Shown piece after piece: positions 48,828 to 59,874 of a stretch of 64,000 bases of DNA. Every line of letters begins with the position of its first letter. The stretch's first letter is position 1. The DNA lies in contig JARFIW010000170.1 in NCBI GenBank assembly GCA_036346225.1, positions 12,998,501 through 13,062,500 of the forward strand, given 5' to 3'. Made by a program: the position numbers and the translations under genes. Source of the DNA: Platerodrilus igneus (taxonomy: Eukaryota; Arthropoda; Insecta; Coleoptera; Lycidae). Below the pieces are notes generated by a model. That model ran no database searches, was not told the origin of the DNA, and worked only from the letters and a program-made list of their open reading frames with translations.

Positions 48828-51438
48828 GATTTTACTCAAACATGAAGTGCGAGGTTTGTAGACTTTTTAAAGGTATTCATTTCACTACTACGTAACGAAT
48901 TTAGAATAGTGTTTAGTGTCGTTGTTGGAGCTTGCCAATGTAATTTAAGTCGTTAACTTGTAGATATTTATATTAAACATAAAAATGGTTTCTTGCAAGT
49001 GGAAACAAGTATAATCATTCCTTGGTTACTTAATTCTTTCTTCGAAAACTATTTTTGTTAACAATGACTGCTACTGGAAAGACCTAACGATTACTTAGTT
49101 TGTGTTTCTTTGTCGAGAACCAAAAACTTGGTTGTAAAGTGCGTCGTCGATGAGCTACGAAAACGTATATACACATGGACGTGGCGGTCCGTTATGCTGT
49201 GATGGTAATAATAAAATGACAATTAATTATAGTGCATAAATTAGATTGACTATTGTGTCTTATGGATGTCGTTATACAGTCCATTTAACGTACATAAGTC
49301 GTTACATCACAGATTGGTGGTAAGTTCTGTAAAGTTTTCTTAATAATTCCCTAATTATATTGATCATGCGCACCATGCCTAACAGTCGTTATCAATATTT
49401 TGTGCTATATTTAATAGGTAAGGTAATTAAAATTCTCCATATTTTCGCAAGTGTGTGCAAAAGGTTTCTTTTATAAGGGCTCAATGCCTAATTTTGTGGG
49501 AAGATTTTGCGTTACGCCACTGGCTTCGACTTATCGACAAGCGATTCCACCATTCCGTACTTAGCGCATCGTTCATCACATATCGTATCGGCACTTTGTC
49601 ACAGAGGACTACAGCCAGCCAAACATTGGGACAATAGGATGCATCTACAAAATCCTTGCAGAACCGTGAAAGCAGTTGTATCAGAAGCAAGATACAGCGA
49701 GTAAGTGTTAGTTATAATATCACACATTAGGTCGCCCCGGGAATTTAACCCCCGAGTAAATTTGAGGTTTATATGTGTGTTAAATACTATTTTAACGAAC
49801 TCTAAAACTGTGACATTTTTCTGTTTTCCTGATTCTATCATGTTTTTGAACGTATTGCATTGTAAGTATGCTTAGAAACTTGAAAACTGTCGAAAACTGC
49901 AACAATCTTCCGTCTTCCTGATTCTATTCTGTGCGGTGGTGTTTAAGGTATTTCAAAACCAGGGTTTCAATGCGATGCCTAATTTTATGTGCGTTAAATG
50001 CTACTTGATCCATATGAGGAAAATTGCCGTAGGTTGCTTTGTCATTAATAGCATTAAAGTCGTTTTGCAAATGCCAGTTACCTTCTCTGTTTAACCATTG
50101 CCGTGACTACCACTTGCGAGTTTTCTTTTCTTTTTCAATTAATGTCAATGTTCCTGTCATCATTATTAATACAGTAAAACTTGCTTATAAATGTTCAGGT
50201 TTCATTGCTCTAACACTTGAAATTATCATTTAGTAAATGGGGGTAGAGCACATTTCATTTATATGTTGACATGTTACAATTCGCAATCAAAATAATACAT
50301 AGCATATATGTATAACGTATGGGCAAGATGCAATTCAAAATTAATTGCAGAAGTTAAGTGACCTTAACAGTGCAAGCGTGTGAGAATTATTGCGTCTTGC
50401 ATATAATGTTAAACAGCTTTTAAGGTTGTAGTGTAACCAACCTGAAGGCTGATCCAAACGCCCTCTATAAACGGCACACCGGGCTCCATGATCTAACATC
50501 TAGTGGCAGTGGCTCAACGACACCTAAGTTGTGTTGTTATAATGTAACCCAAATTCACACTGGGAAGATGGCGTTAAGGCGGAAGGTTTGAAATAAAACT
50601 ACAGCATTTACCTAACTTGACGTTTAATCAAAAGAATAACCAAGAAATAGATCATTTGCATGAAAGTATAGAAAAATGACATTTAAAGCAAACTGTGCTG
50701 TACTCAACCTGGGCGATTGGGGAAAGAGCACGACAGAGAAAACCCCAAACTGCCCTCGCACTTCCAAGTGCATTTGGCACATCTCGACAAAAACAGGTGA
50801 CGTACAAGCACCCCAGATCACCAACATTGAATTTGAAGGGATGTCAACTGTTACCCAGATATACCACACATGGCAACTGACGAAACGTTAGTGTAAACCA
50901 GTTAGTCTTTTCTGGTAGGTACTGAGGTCGGCTAGACCAATACTACCTAGCTAAAGTTGAAGAGGGGGGGACACCAGGAAGATGGCCTGCACCTTGACTA
51001 CCAATGTTCCTCCCCACATGTTAGTGATATTCAACAAAGCTCGATCACACGCGCCCACATACATGCATTAACAGTTTCCAGCCCATGCTACAAAATATTT
51101 CACAAAGGCTAGTCGACTTCTTATTATTTGCAAGAGTACAAGTACATTGACAAGACGACATGAATCGCTGAAGTGAACTTATGGTATGATTACCCATAGT
51201 TAAAAGGGCGCTTATTATTGAATAGACTATCTCTAACATAGTCATAGATGCAAACGCGAAGGCACGAGATGGTCGATCATACCAGAGGTTCAATTTAATT
51301 ACATCACAACAATTATCACAAATGTTAAATGCCAGTTAATTATATAGGAACATAGACTAGATAATAGGATAAACAAAACAACAAGTATATAATTATGTCT
51401 AAACCGAGATATAAGCGGTGCAGTTGTAAATATGATTA
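48828..51438. other. No gene recognised; GC-richer patches
   Basis: Mostly AT-rich with GC-richer patches at 49500-49700 and 50450-51000. Overlapping small ORFs on both strands (49455-49704, 50624-50891) show no recognised family. The 50.5-51.0 kb patch could be a diverged repeat. No splice-supported exon could be shown. Confidence 0.35.
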
Positions 51439-51442
51439 ATAC

Positions 51443-53931
51443 TGTTACATGCCAAAAATTTGCAATGTACATTTTTAGATTTTGTTATAATTTCTAAATT
51501 AAGTCCCGCGCATTTTTAAATAAATAACGCTAAATTTCCGTCGTCGCTGACAGTCGCGCCTGCGCAGAGTGAATGGAGGAGTGCGCGAGTGTCAAAAGCG
51601 GGACTAAACCAAGAGCCCTCGACGAAGCAACAACTAGTTTGAGTGGTGTGTCTTTTCTTTTTAGGAATAGGTATGTAGGTTCCCTGTAACTTACCTTTTA
51701 GTGTACCTGGTACCTTGTAACGTATTTTTTTTCCTAGTTACACCAAGTCTAATAAATTAATAATAAAACAGATAAATTTTAAAGCATTTAATTCGTAAAT
51801 ATTCAGCCAATAAAAATTAAAGTATAATGTTCATAATAACACATAGATTCTAGAAGATATATATTCTGAGGCTTGTTACCAAGCGCTGTCAGGTTAATAA
51901 TCGGCACTTTTATTTCCAACGTCCATGAGTGAAGTCGCTTTTTGTAGACTAGAGATAAAAGTCAAGATGGCCCGACTAAAACACGAGGCGTCTAATAGAG
52001 TCAAGAAGAAGAACTGGAAGTGAGAACATGGAACGATAATATACATCATTTAAGACAGTTGGTATAGATTAATACAATAAATTTTACTAATATTTTCTCA
52101 TCTTAGTGCAATATCTTATGGACATATCTACAACAACAATTTTCAATGTTAAATTATAATAAATTTTCGTCGCAATAATTTAAAGCAAGCAGTTATGGTT
52201 TCCTTCTATTTAATAACTACGCAATATAGCAGTAATTTATTCTACAAGGAATCTTGACACTACAAACTTACTGATGATTAATACGCTGGAAAAATACAAC
52301 AGCTTACGTCATGGTTTTTGCACCTGCATTTCATTTGGATACACGTGAGTGTTTGAAACTTTCCATAACTTTGAAACTATAGCAAATTATTATGAAATAT
52401 CCTACATTAATTATTACAGTAACGAAAATATAAAGTAGTTTTTTTTTGAAGTTATTAACAACAACGAATAAGTATCTAGTTTGTCAGTTATTTGTACAGG
52501 CATTCAATGTGTTTTAAGATATTTAGAATGACAACTTATGTCAGATAAAAAATAATATAGATTCTGTTTTCCTAATCTAGACGCCAGATGTAGTCTTGAT
52601 TTAATTTTCACATTTTGCTTAAAAACATTCAGGTCATGTAAAAGCTTTTTATTGGTGCTGAAGTTCGCGTATTTTCTTGGTAGATTAAAGTTAAATTTGA
52701 GTATATGCATTTTATAATCGTTGTTTTTTTATGACAAATCTTTGTTGTAAATGGTCAATGAAGTACTTCAATGATTATGGTAAAAATAAACTCATGTGTT
52801 ATGAACTAAAAATTTATTACATGTTTGCTTAAACTAAATTTTATAGAAATGATCCATTTATACATATTTATTTTGAATGTTAAACTTCACTAAAATTCTT
52901 TTATAAAAATTTTATGACAAGATAGTAATCATATATATATTGCAGTCACATGTATATAATCAGATTTCTATATATAAATAGAATTCCTTTTGTTTCTTTT
53001 GAAAGACGTTTTTATTATTCAACATTTAAATTAGGAAAAAAAAACTAGAGCAAACCCTCATTAAGTAAAAAGACAGAGTAAAGAAAATGAATCCTTTAGT
53101 ATTTCACAGATGTTTAAAGTCACTTATTATATTTTTGGGCATATGCTTTTGAGGACACAAATGGTGTCCATGTGGTGTTTTGTTTGTTCACAGGTAAAGC
53201 TGAGACAACTGTTTGACATCTGGTGGTTGAGGTTTTGGTAAGTGTGTGCTAAAGAGTGAAATTCAAGTTTTATGGCTATGATAGTGGTGTTAAGATAAGG
53301 TTTCCGCATTTCCCTTATACAAACACAGTTAAATTTTGTTGGCACTTGTATTAAAAAATACGGTGGCGCCTATTAAAAATATTTTTGGTCGATTATCCAC
53401 CCATGACCCATGCTCATGATCTACCCAGAGCTAACACTCTACTAGCCGTTTAACCCTTAAGAGTTTTCTTTGTCTAAAGCCGTTTTCCATCCGACATTAC
53501 CCTGGGCTTGGAGTATAAAGAAGAAAATCTCGACCTAGTGATATCAGATTAAAATAGAGAGTTTTAGTATATAGCTGATAGTCACGAGGACAAGGAGTAA
53601 TAAACTTACAAAAAGTTTTAATTACCCCCGTTTTTTTATTTACATTACAACCTTATCTTCCGTCTGACCCTCTACGAGTGCAGAAGTTACGTGTAGGACG
53701 GATGGGAATTTGAATTCAACAATGGCGTAACTGAACCCAACCTGCAAATCACCGTGGGACCCTGAGATGAATTTCCGAGATGCCACCATGTGAGTAGTTT
53801 AATTTTATTTAAATTGTGCTTGCAAATTTGACTTATATAGCGATTGCATCATTCGAAAGCGCGGTCGGTATGTTATAAAATGGCGGGAATTATACCGGGC
53901 AAATATAACAATTGCCGCCAATAGTGTAACA
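51443..53931 (+). repeat. LTR A of the tandem array, split by a nested LTR
   Basis: 51443-51715 begins TGTTACATGCC and matches the first half of LTR B (53954-54482). 53650-53931 matches the second half and ends AATAGTGTAACA. Between them lies a 1934-bp insertion flanked by ACCT. Removing it restores one LTR of about 550 bp. The two halves share with the other copies TCGCGCCTGCGCAGAGTGAA, CTTTTCTTTTTAGGAAT, the ATGTGAGTAG site (about 53784) and GCGATTGCATCA. Confidence 0.9.
51716..53649 (+). mobile_element. Long solo LTR (1.93 kb) nested in LTR A
   Basis: It begins TGTAACG and ends CATTACA, an inverted TG...CA pair. It is flanked by the 4-bp duplication ACCT (51712-51715 and 53650-53653). Near the 3' side it has TATAAA (53514-53519) and then AATAAA (53599-53604) about 50 bp before the end. 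This is the order promoter, R, poly(A) signal, U5 expected of an LTR. No coding capacity is recognised. It is therefore read as a solo LTR of an unrelated, long-LTR element. Confidence 0.8.
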
Positions 53932-53953
53932 ATTGCGCCCAACGTGGACCCAT
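53932..53953 (+). other. Primer-binding-site spacer between LTR A and LTR B
   Basis: The 22-bp ATTGCGCCCAACGTGGACCC plus AT. It matches the reverse complement of the 3' end of animal tRNA-Lys(CUU) (TGGCGCCCAACGTGGGGC) except for two positions. This is the normal site of the primer next to a 5' LTR, yet it is followed directly by another LTR. Confidence 0.8.
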
Positions 53954-54482
53954 TGTTACATGCCAAAATTAGTAATGTACATTTTTAGATTTTGTTATAA
54001 TTTCTAAATTAAGTCCCGCGCATTTTTAAATAAATAACGCTAAATTTCCGTTGTCGCTGACAGTCGCGCCTGCGCAGAGTGAATGGAGGAGTGCGCGAGT
54101 GTCAAAAGCGGGACTAAACCAAGGGCCCTCGACGAAGCAACAACTAGTTTGAGTGGTGTGTCTTTTCTTTTTAGGAATCGGTATGTAGGTTCCCTGTACC
54201 TTACCTTTTAGTGTACCTGGTACCTTATCTTCCGTCTGACCCTTTACGAGTGCATAAGTTACGTGTAGGACGGATGGGAATTTGAATTCAACAATGGCGT
54301 AACTGAACCCAACCTGCAAATCCCCGTGGGACCCTGAGATGAATTTCCGAGATGCCACCATGTGAGTAGTTTAATTTTATTTAAATTGTGCTTGCAAATT
54401 TGACTTATATAGCGATTGCATCACTCGAAAGCGCGGTCGGTATGTTATAAAATGGTGGGAATTATACTGGGTAAATATAACA
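53954..54482 (+). repeat. LTR B of the tandem array
   Basis: A 529-bp LTR starting TGTTACATGCC and ending AAATATAACA. It lacks the last 21 bp found in LTRs A and C (GCCGC.AATAGT.TAACA segment). It carries the donor-like ATGTGAGTAG at about 54360. The - strand ORF 54026-54361 is antisense to it and has a paralogue in LTR C. Confidence 0.9.
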
Positions 54483-54504
54483 ATTGCGCGCAACGTGGGG
54501 CCAT
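54483..54504 (+). other. Primer-binding-site spacer between LTR B and LTR C
   Basis: The 22-bp ATTGCGCGCAACGTGGGGCC plus AT. It is the same length as the spacer at 53932 and again near-identical to the tRNA-Lys(CUU) complement. Confidence 0.8.
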
Positions 54505-55054
54505 TGTTACATGCCAAAATTAGCAATGTACATTTTTAGATTTAGTTATAATTTATAAATTAAGTCCCGCGTATTTTTAAATAAATAACGCCAACTTCCG
54601 TCGCCGTTGACAGTCGCGCCTGCGCAGAGTGAATAGAGTGCGCGAGTGTCAAAAGCGGGACTAAGCCAGGAGCCCTCGACGAAGCAACAACTATTTTGAG
54701 TCGTATGTGTCTTTTCTTTTTAGGAATTGGTATGTAGGTTCTTTGTACCTTACCTTTTAGTGTACTTGGTACCTTATCTTCCATCTGACTCTCTACGAGT
54801 GCAGAAGTTACGTGTAGGACGGATGGGAATTTGAATTCAACAATGGCGTAACTGAACCCAACCTGCAAATCACCGTGGGACCCTGAGATGAATTTCCGAT
54901 ATGCTACCATGTGAGTAGTTTGATTTTACTTAAATTGTGCTTGCAAATTTGACTTATATAGCGATTGCATCACTCGAAAGCGCGGTCAGTATATGTTATA
55001 AAATGGTGGGAATTATACTGGGTAAATATAACAATTGCCGCAAATAGTATAACA
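54505..55054 (+). repeat. LTR C of the tandem array
   Basis: A 550-bp LTR with TGTTACATGCC start and AATAGTATAACA end. It is about as similar to LTR B as LTR A is. It is not followed by a primer-binding site; the next bases are ATGTTGAAACTAAAATTCG. A gag-like ORF starts 779 bp downstream. Confidence 0.9.
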
Positions 55055-55832
55055 ATGTTGAAACTAAAATTCGTTGGTAACTTTTGTTGTAACTTGTAAG
55101 ATATTAGCTTTGAAAATGTTTATATTTTTAGGAAAAGTGGTTTGTTCACTCAAAATTGATAATTAAATAAGTTTAATTTCTGATGACTTTTAAAAGTAAT
55201 GCAATTTGGCAACACCAAATTTAGTTACCTTTAGTTAGTTTTTTATCTTATGTGGTGGTAACATTAGAAGAAGGCTATATGTCAATGTAACTTATTGAAA
55301 CTGTCATTTTGAAAAGTGTTTGTTAAGTTTCTACTTGACCATGCAATTTTAAACCTAGTGTAATTTGGATTTTTTTTTACAATAACAGTCTTATTTAAAT
55401 TTTCCTTACAAAAACAGTGGATTTATATTTGAAATGTGTTTGATAGTCACCATCTAATCTCAATTTGGATTAAACTAAAATATGTTCCTTTGGATATAAA
55501 TAATTTATCCAGTAAGTATTGTTATTTATAGATAATTTACCAATCTAATTCCTTCATTTGTTATTCCTTATCTTAAAATTTTTTTAAAAACCACATTAAG
55601 TTTGGTTAAATACTTGTCTTGACGTGCTTTTTAGATTACTAAAACTTGCTTTTTCTATTCTAAGTTTCAGTACAACTACTATATCTGTAACTGGTATTTA
55701 TTAAACCCAACTTAAATAATTAACTAGTTTTATGGATCATTTTTAGAAAAAATTTATTTCCTTAGAAACTGGTATTCCCTATTTGCCTTAAACCCATCTC
55801 TGTATATTTATCTAAATATAATAGCTAGCATA
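55055..55832 (+). other. Leader between LTR C and gag-like ORF
   Basis: AT-rich. A candidate acceptor (pyrimidine-rich stretch then AATAG at about 55818-55822) lies 10 bp before the gag ATG and could pair with the GTGAGTA donor in the LTR. No other feature. Confidence 0.4.
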
Positions 55833-56255
55833 ATGAATTCTCTATACCTTAAGTCCCTTGAATCCATTTTTGAACTTGAGTCCCGGGGTATCCAACCTGC
55901 GTCAAACCAAAACGCCACAGGTTTGCAATTAAAGGTCGTATTAGCACAAGAAGCTGACGGACAATTAATTTCTCGTATACTAACTTCCGATCTATCACAA
56001 AATACCTTTGAGATCAAACAATCTCTAGACGATATTAATAATATAGTTCAGAAAATAAATCCAGGAGCTACAGACGTAGAGTTAAAACGTGTTAGATCTC
56101 GTGTAATACATTTAAAGCAACGTTTAGACTTATTATTACTTAAGGATGAACAGGCTAATGAAACGAAGCAAACTTTCTTATCTGACGTTCTCTTAATTGG
56201 AGGAATCATTCTCAAAAAACTTAACTTAGATTCCGATGAAAATGCACATTGCTAA
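55833..56255 (+). CDS. Gag-like N-terminal ORF of an LTR retrotransposon
   Basis: A 140-residue open frame starting MNSLYLKSLESIFELE. It contains ESRGIQPASNQNATGLQLKV and a helical VRSRVIHLKQRLDLLLLKDE. The style (short helical N-terminal domain, Gly-Ile-x-Pro-Ala-Ser motif) matches gag N-termini of arthropod Ty3/gypsy elements that I recall. The position downstream of a sense LTR supports this. There is no capsid core, zinc knuckle or pol afterwards, so it is truncated at about 56260. A host gene is an alternative but less likely reading. Confidence 0.55.
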   Translation: MNSLYLKSLESIFELESRGIQPASNQNATGLQLKVVLAQEADGQLISRILTSDLSQNTFEIKQSLDDINNIVQKINPGATDVELKRVRSRVIHLKQRLDLLLLKDEQANETKQTFLSDVLLIGGIILKKLNLDSDENAHC

Positions 56256-57394
56256 TTTTGGTATGTAACGATATGCTGAAATAAAACAATTACACATAAT
56301 AAAAACGTCAAATGAATTACAAATATAAAACCTTATAAAATATATTGACAGCAAATACATAACCCAAAATTCTACAACATAAATACAAGCCCAGATTCAG
56401 GCGCTAAATCTATATATAAATGCATGTTAGTTAAATATATTAACTCTAGTAAATAAATGGTATAAATTACTCATTATGATTGCATCGGTTAAAACGTACT
56501 TTTAAAAATTAAACACATCGTGGCATTACAAATTACAAACAAAAAAATATACACGACAACGTTGTGGTTAATTCAAATACTATCTTAAAGCCAAAACAAA
56601 TATAATATAGAAATATAATACTGTTCATATGCAAACTTGTTTAATAATTTGATTTCATATTATGTCAGTACTTTTCATTGTTTGTCGTAAAATTACAGTA
56701 ATCGTACCTCTGATATTGATTCTGCAATAAGTGCAACGCAATTGTAGTTCCAACTCTGCATTAAATACAAAATCAACATTATTTCAAATAAATAAATATT
56801 AGTTTTTCTCTGATTTAAATATTAAAAAAACAATTTAAATAAATAAATATTAGTTTTCGGTTGTTAAACCAAATCACACTCATTTATACATAAAGCGTTA
56901 AATAAAATCGTAAATAATTCATCTATATTAAACATCATAAGTAAAACAACCGGCATCCGAATCTAAGACAAAAACAACAGGTAACACAAATATTTTCCTC
57001 AATGATTAAATAACTAACGATTTTACAATAAGTACCAACATCACACTCAAAACAAGGCTGGAATTACCAGATGTAATCAGATTACCTTAAATAGCAACTA
57101 CATTATTAACATAAAACATTACCTTTAATAAAAAAAAACGCCCAGTGAAATCGTTCAACCAGCCATCTTGACATCTAAAAACAAAGTCATTTTAACCCTG
57201 TCGATTAGATCGATCGTCTCTACACATGCGCCCTTTATATCATAAATTCTAAAATAACGGAATGCGTCACAGAAGCCTGCAAGTGGTTACTGAGCTATTC
57301 TAACAAATACCTTCGAATATCGAAATCCACACTATAATATTTGTAATAATCATCAACCAATGAGAAATCGACTTAGAAACACTGCGGATCACTT
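56256..57394. other. No gene recognised
   Basis: Very AT-rich. It contains a small duplication (AAATAAATAAATATTAGTTTT at about 56786 and 56837). Confidence 0.4.
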
Positions 57395-58090
57395 CAAGGT
57401 GCCTTTACATTGTGAAATTTTGATGCAATGCATGTAACTTACATGCCATTTCCTTTTTACAGTTGTATAATTTGTATGCAATTTTAGCTCTATAGACGGT
57501 GTCACTAATGAGTGAAAATAACAATTCATCGAAAGAAACTTTGCAAATAAATATAACAGAAAATATACTAATAGCATTAATTAACACCATAAACTATTCG
57601 TATATTAATTATTCAACATATGTAAAATCATCATAAGATGAATTACAATTACCTATAACAGTTTGCTTACCTCACATTGTTGCATTTTGGTTACTTATAT
57701 TGCTCAACAATCAAATAATAGAATATAGGATGTTGTTATGGTAATTTTATTTCTAATCAGGAATCTCATTTATCACTACAGATGGCTTTACATTATGCAA
57801 TTTTGATTCAATTGGAAGTTGCTTGCATGGCGTTTTCTTTTTACACTTGTGCAGCTTCTATGCAATTTTAATTTAATGGCAGTGTCACCAACAAATGAAA
57901 TAACATTTCATCAAAAGAAATTTTGAATTTATTATTACTCAAATCAATATAAGGGAAGTTTGCTTTTCTCACATGCAAATTTGGTTATTATGTTATTCAA
58001 CAATCAGTTAATAAAATATAGGTTATCTTAAGCTCATGATAATTTTATTTCTAATTCGGTATCTCATTTATAACTAAAATAAATTACCAG
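57395..58090. repeat. Old tandem duplication (about 380 and 300 bp units)
   Basis: 57404-57545 aligns with 57785-57925: CATT.TG.AATTTTGAT.CAAT, TTTTTACA.TTGT, TATGCAATTTTA, GTGTCAC.AA. 57655-57780 aligns with 57955-58085: GTTTGCTT..CTCACAT, AACAATCA.(A/G)TAAT, GGTAATTTTATTTCTAAT. By eye about three quarters of bases match. No coding capacity. Confidence 0.7.
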
Positions 58091-58121
58091 ATATGCATAA
58101 AAATTGCTAGAAATTAGATGT

Positions 58122-58698
58122 TGTTATACTATAGCGGGCAATTGTTATACTATTGCGCAATTGTTATACTCCCGCATAACTACACGTCATTGTCATAATT
58201 TAACGCATAATTACGCGGCAAATTTACCCGCCATATTGTAACTTATACCCACCACGCTTTAAGGGTGATGCAATCGCTATCTAAGATAAATTTGCATGCA
58301 CAATTTAAATAAAAGCAAATTACTCACGTAGTGGGTATCTCGTAGCTTAATCTCAGGATCCCTCTGTGCTTTGTGAGGTTGGGTCTAGTTACGCCATGTT
58401 GAATCAAATTTCCATCCGTCCTAAAACTCTTTTCCACTCGTAGGGTATGAAGGCACACCAGGTAAAGGAACGACACAAGGCAAGATAAAAAGGAACCCAC
58501 ATGCCTGAGATACACAAAAACACACCACTAGAAAGTTCTTGCTTCGTCCATCTCTCGTAGCTTAATGGCGTCTCCGCATCACTTTTGCGCAGACGCGACT
58601 GTCAGGGACGACGGAAGTTGGCGTATTCATTTAAAAATTTGCGGCAATTTATTTACAAATTAAATCTAAAGATGATACATGCCAGTAGGCATGTAACA
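58122..58698 (-). repeat. Solo LTR with ATGT target duplication
   Basis: A 577-bp LTR on the - strand, starting TGTTACATGCCTACTGG at 58698 and ending GTATAACA at 58122. It is flanked by ATGT on both sides (58118-58121 and 58699-58702). It contains the CGCAGACGCGACTGTC..GACGACGGAAG block and the donor-like site ACGTGAGTAA (complement at 58321-58328). Its 3' end carries small repeats of GTATAACAATTGCGC type. Confidence 0.9.
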
Positions 58699-59118
58699 AT
58701 GTTCTATTTCTTTAAAATTGCAACAGCTGACGGAAAACTCACCCGAAGACATGCGCAGTATGTTGCATTTGAATTGCATTGCATCAAAATTGTTTAATGT
58801 AAAGTCACCTTTATACATACATGCTATGCAATATTTTAATTATGAATTCTACGTTGCCAACAATAAAATGAAAAGTGCTCCAACCCCACTTATTATGTGA
58901 TAATTCAAATGTTAGAGCAACGATATTTGAACATGTGCAAGTAATTTCTACTGTATCAATAATTACAGAATGTACATTGATATTGATTGAAAAAATTTCT
59001 ACTATGTCAATAATTATAGAATGGACATTGATATTGATTGGAAAAAGACAAGAACAACTCGCAAGTGGTAGTTACGGCCATGATTAAACAGACAAGGTAT
59101 CTTGCATTTAGTAATGAA
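58699..59118. other. Flank between solo LTR and MITE
   Basis: AT-rich. It contains a two-copy 51-bp tandem repeat at 58944-59045 (ATTTCTACTGTATCAATAAT / ATTTCTACTATGTCAATAAT). Small ORFs are not genes. Confidence 0.6.
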
Positions 59119-59120
59119 TA

Positions 59121-59872
59121 ATTTTGTCTAACATTGGGAAAGTAATTCAAGCATGGAGAATGAAAATTAATGTAACATTGTTGGTTATTTTAGCCCGTAA
59201 CCGGTTTCGCTGTTGTAGCTCGTTAGACGAACGCATCTCTTACTGACGAGCTGCTGTTACACTCTGGCAAACGTTATACTGCGCAATTGTTATACTCGCA
59301 ATATAATTCCCGCCAATTGTAACTTATACCGCACACGTTTTAAAAGTGATGCAACCGCTTTTTAAGTCAATTTGCACGCACAATTTAAAACAAAGCAAAG
59401 TACTTACATTCTCAGGGTCCCACGATGTTTTGCAAGATGGGTTCAATTTACGTCTCGTTAAATCAGATTTTCCTCCGTTCTTCCTGTGTTTTCTATGCTC
59501 GTAGAGGAACGACACAAGGCAAGATAAAAAGGAACCTACATGCCCAAAAAAGAAAAGACACACCACACCAAGATAGATGTTACTTCGTCGAGGGCTCGTA
59601 ACTTAATCCCCGCTTTTGACACTCGCGCATACCCGCATTCACTTTGCGCAGGCGCGACTGTCAGCGACGACGTAAGTTAATGTTATTAATTTAGAAAAAC
59701 GCGGGAATTACCTTATAAATTATAAGTAAAACGTGCTACATGCCACTTTAGCATGTAACACTGCAACAACAGTGAAACCGTTCATGGGCTTTTCTTTTTG
59801 TAAAATAACCAACAATGTTACATTAATTTTCGTTCGTCATGCTCGAATTACTTTTTCAATGCCAGACAAAAT
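59121..59872. mobile_element. TA-flanked foldback MITE, interrupted by solo LTR
   Basis: The left arm (59121-59230) and the right arm (59765-59872) are reverse complements with moderate divergence. Outer ends are ATTTTGTCT(A/G)(A/G)CATTG. Inner ends are GGTTTC.CTGTTGT and AGCTCGT. Inner bases 59222-59254 form the loop. TA dinucleotides flank both ends (59119-59120 and 59873-59874), as for Tc1/mariner-type MITEs. Without the LTR the element is about 240 bp. Confidence 0.85.
59255..59760 (-). repeat. Solo LTR with CTGC target duplication, nested in MITE
   Basis: A 506-bp LTR, - strand start TGTTACATGCTAAAGTGG and end AGTGTAACA. It is flanked by CTGC (59251-59254 and 59761-59764). Family landmarks are present: GCGCAGGCGCGACTGTCAGC..ACGACG (complement), CTTTTCTTTTTTGGGCATGTAGG and GTAAGTA in the donor position (complement at 59399-59406). 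Confidence 0.92.
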
Positions 59873-59874
59873 TA

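Noticed and set aside
49455..49841. Overlapping small ORFs in a GC-richer patch, possible exon
   Set aside because: ORFs overlap on both strands with no recognised family or matching splice sites.
54026..54910. Two paralogous antisense ORFs (111 and 116 residues) in LTR B and LTR C
   Set aside because: They are similar only because the LTRs are copies. The frame is antisense to the LTR and not open in the other members.
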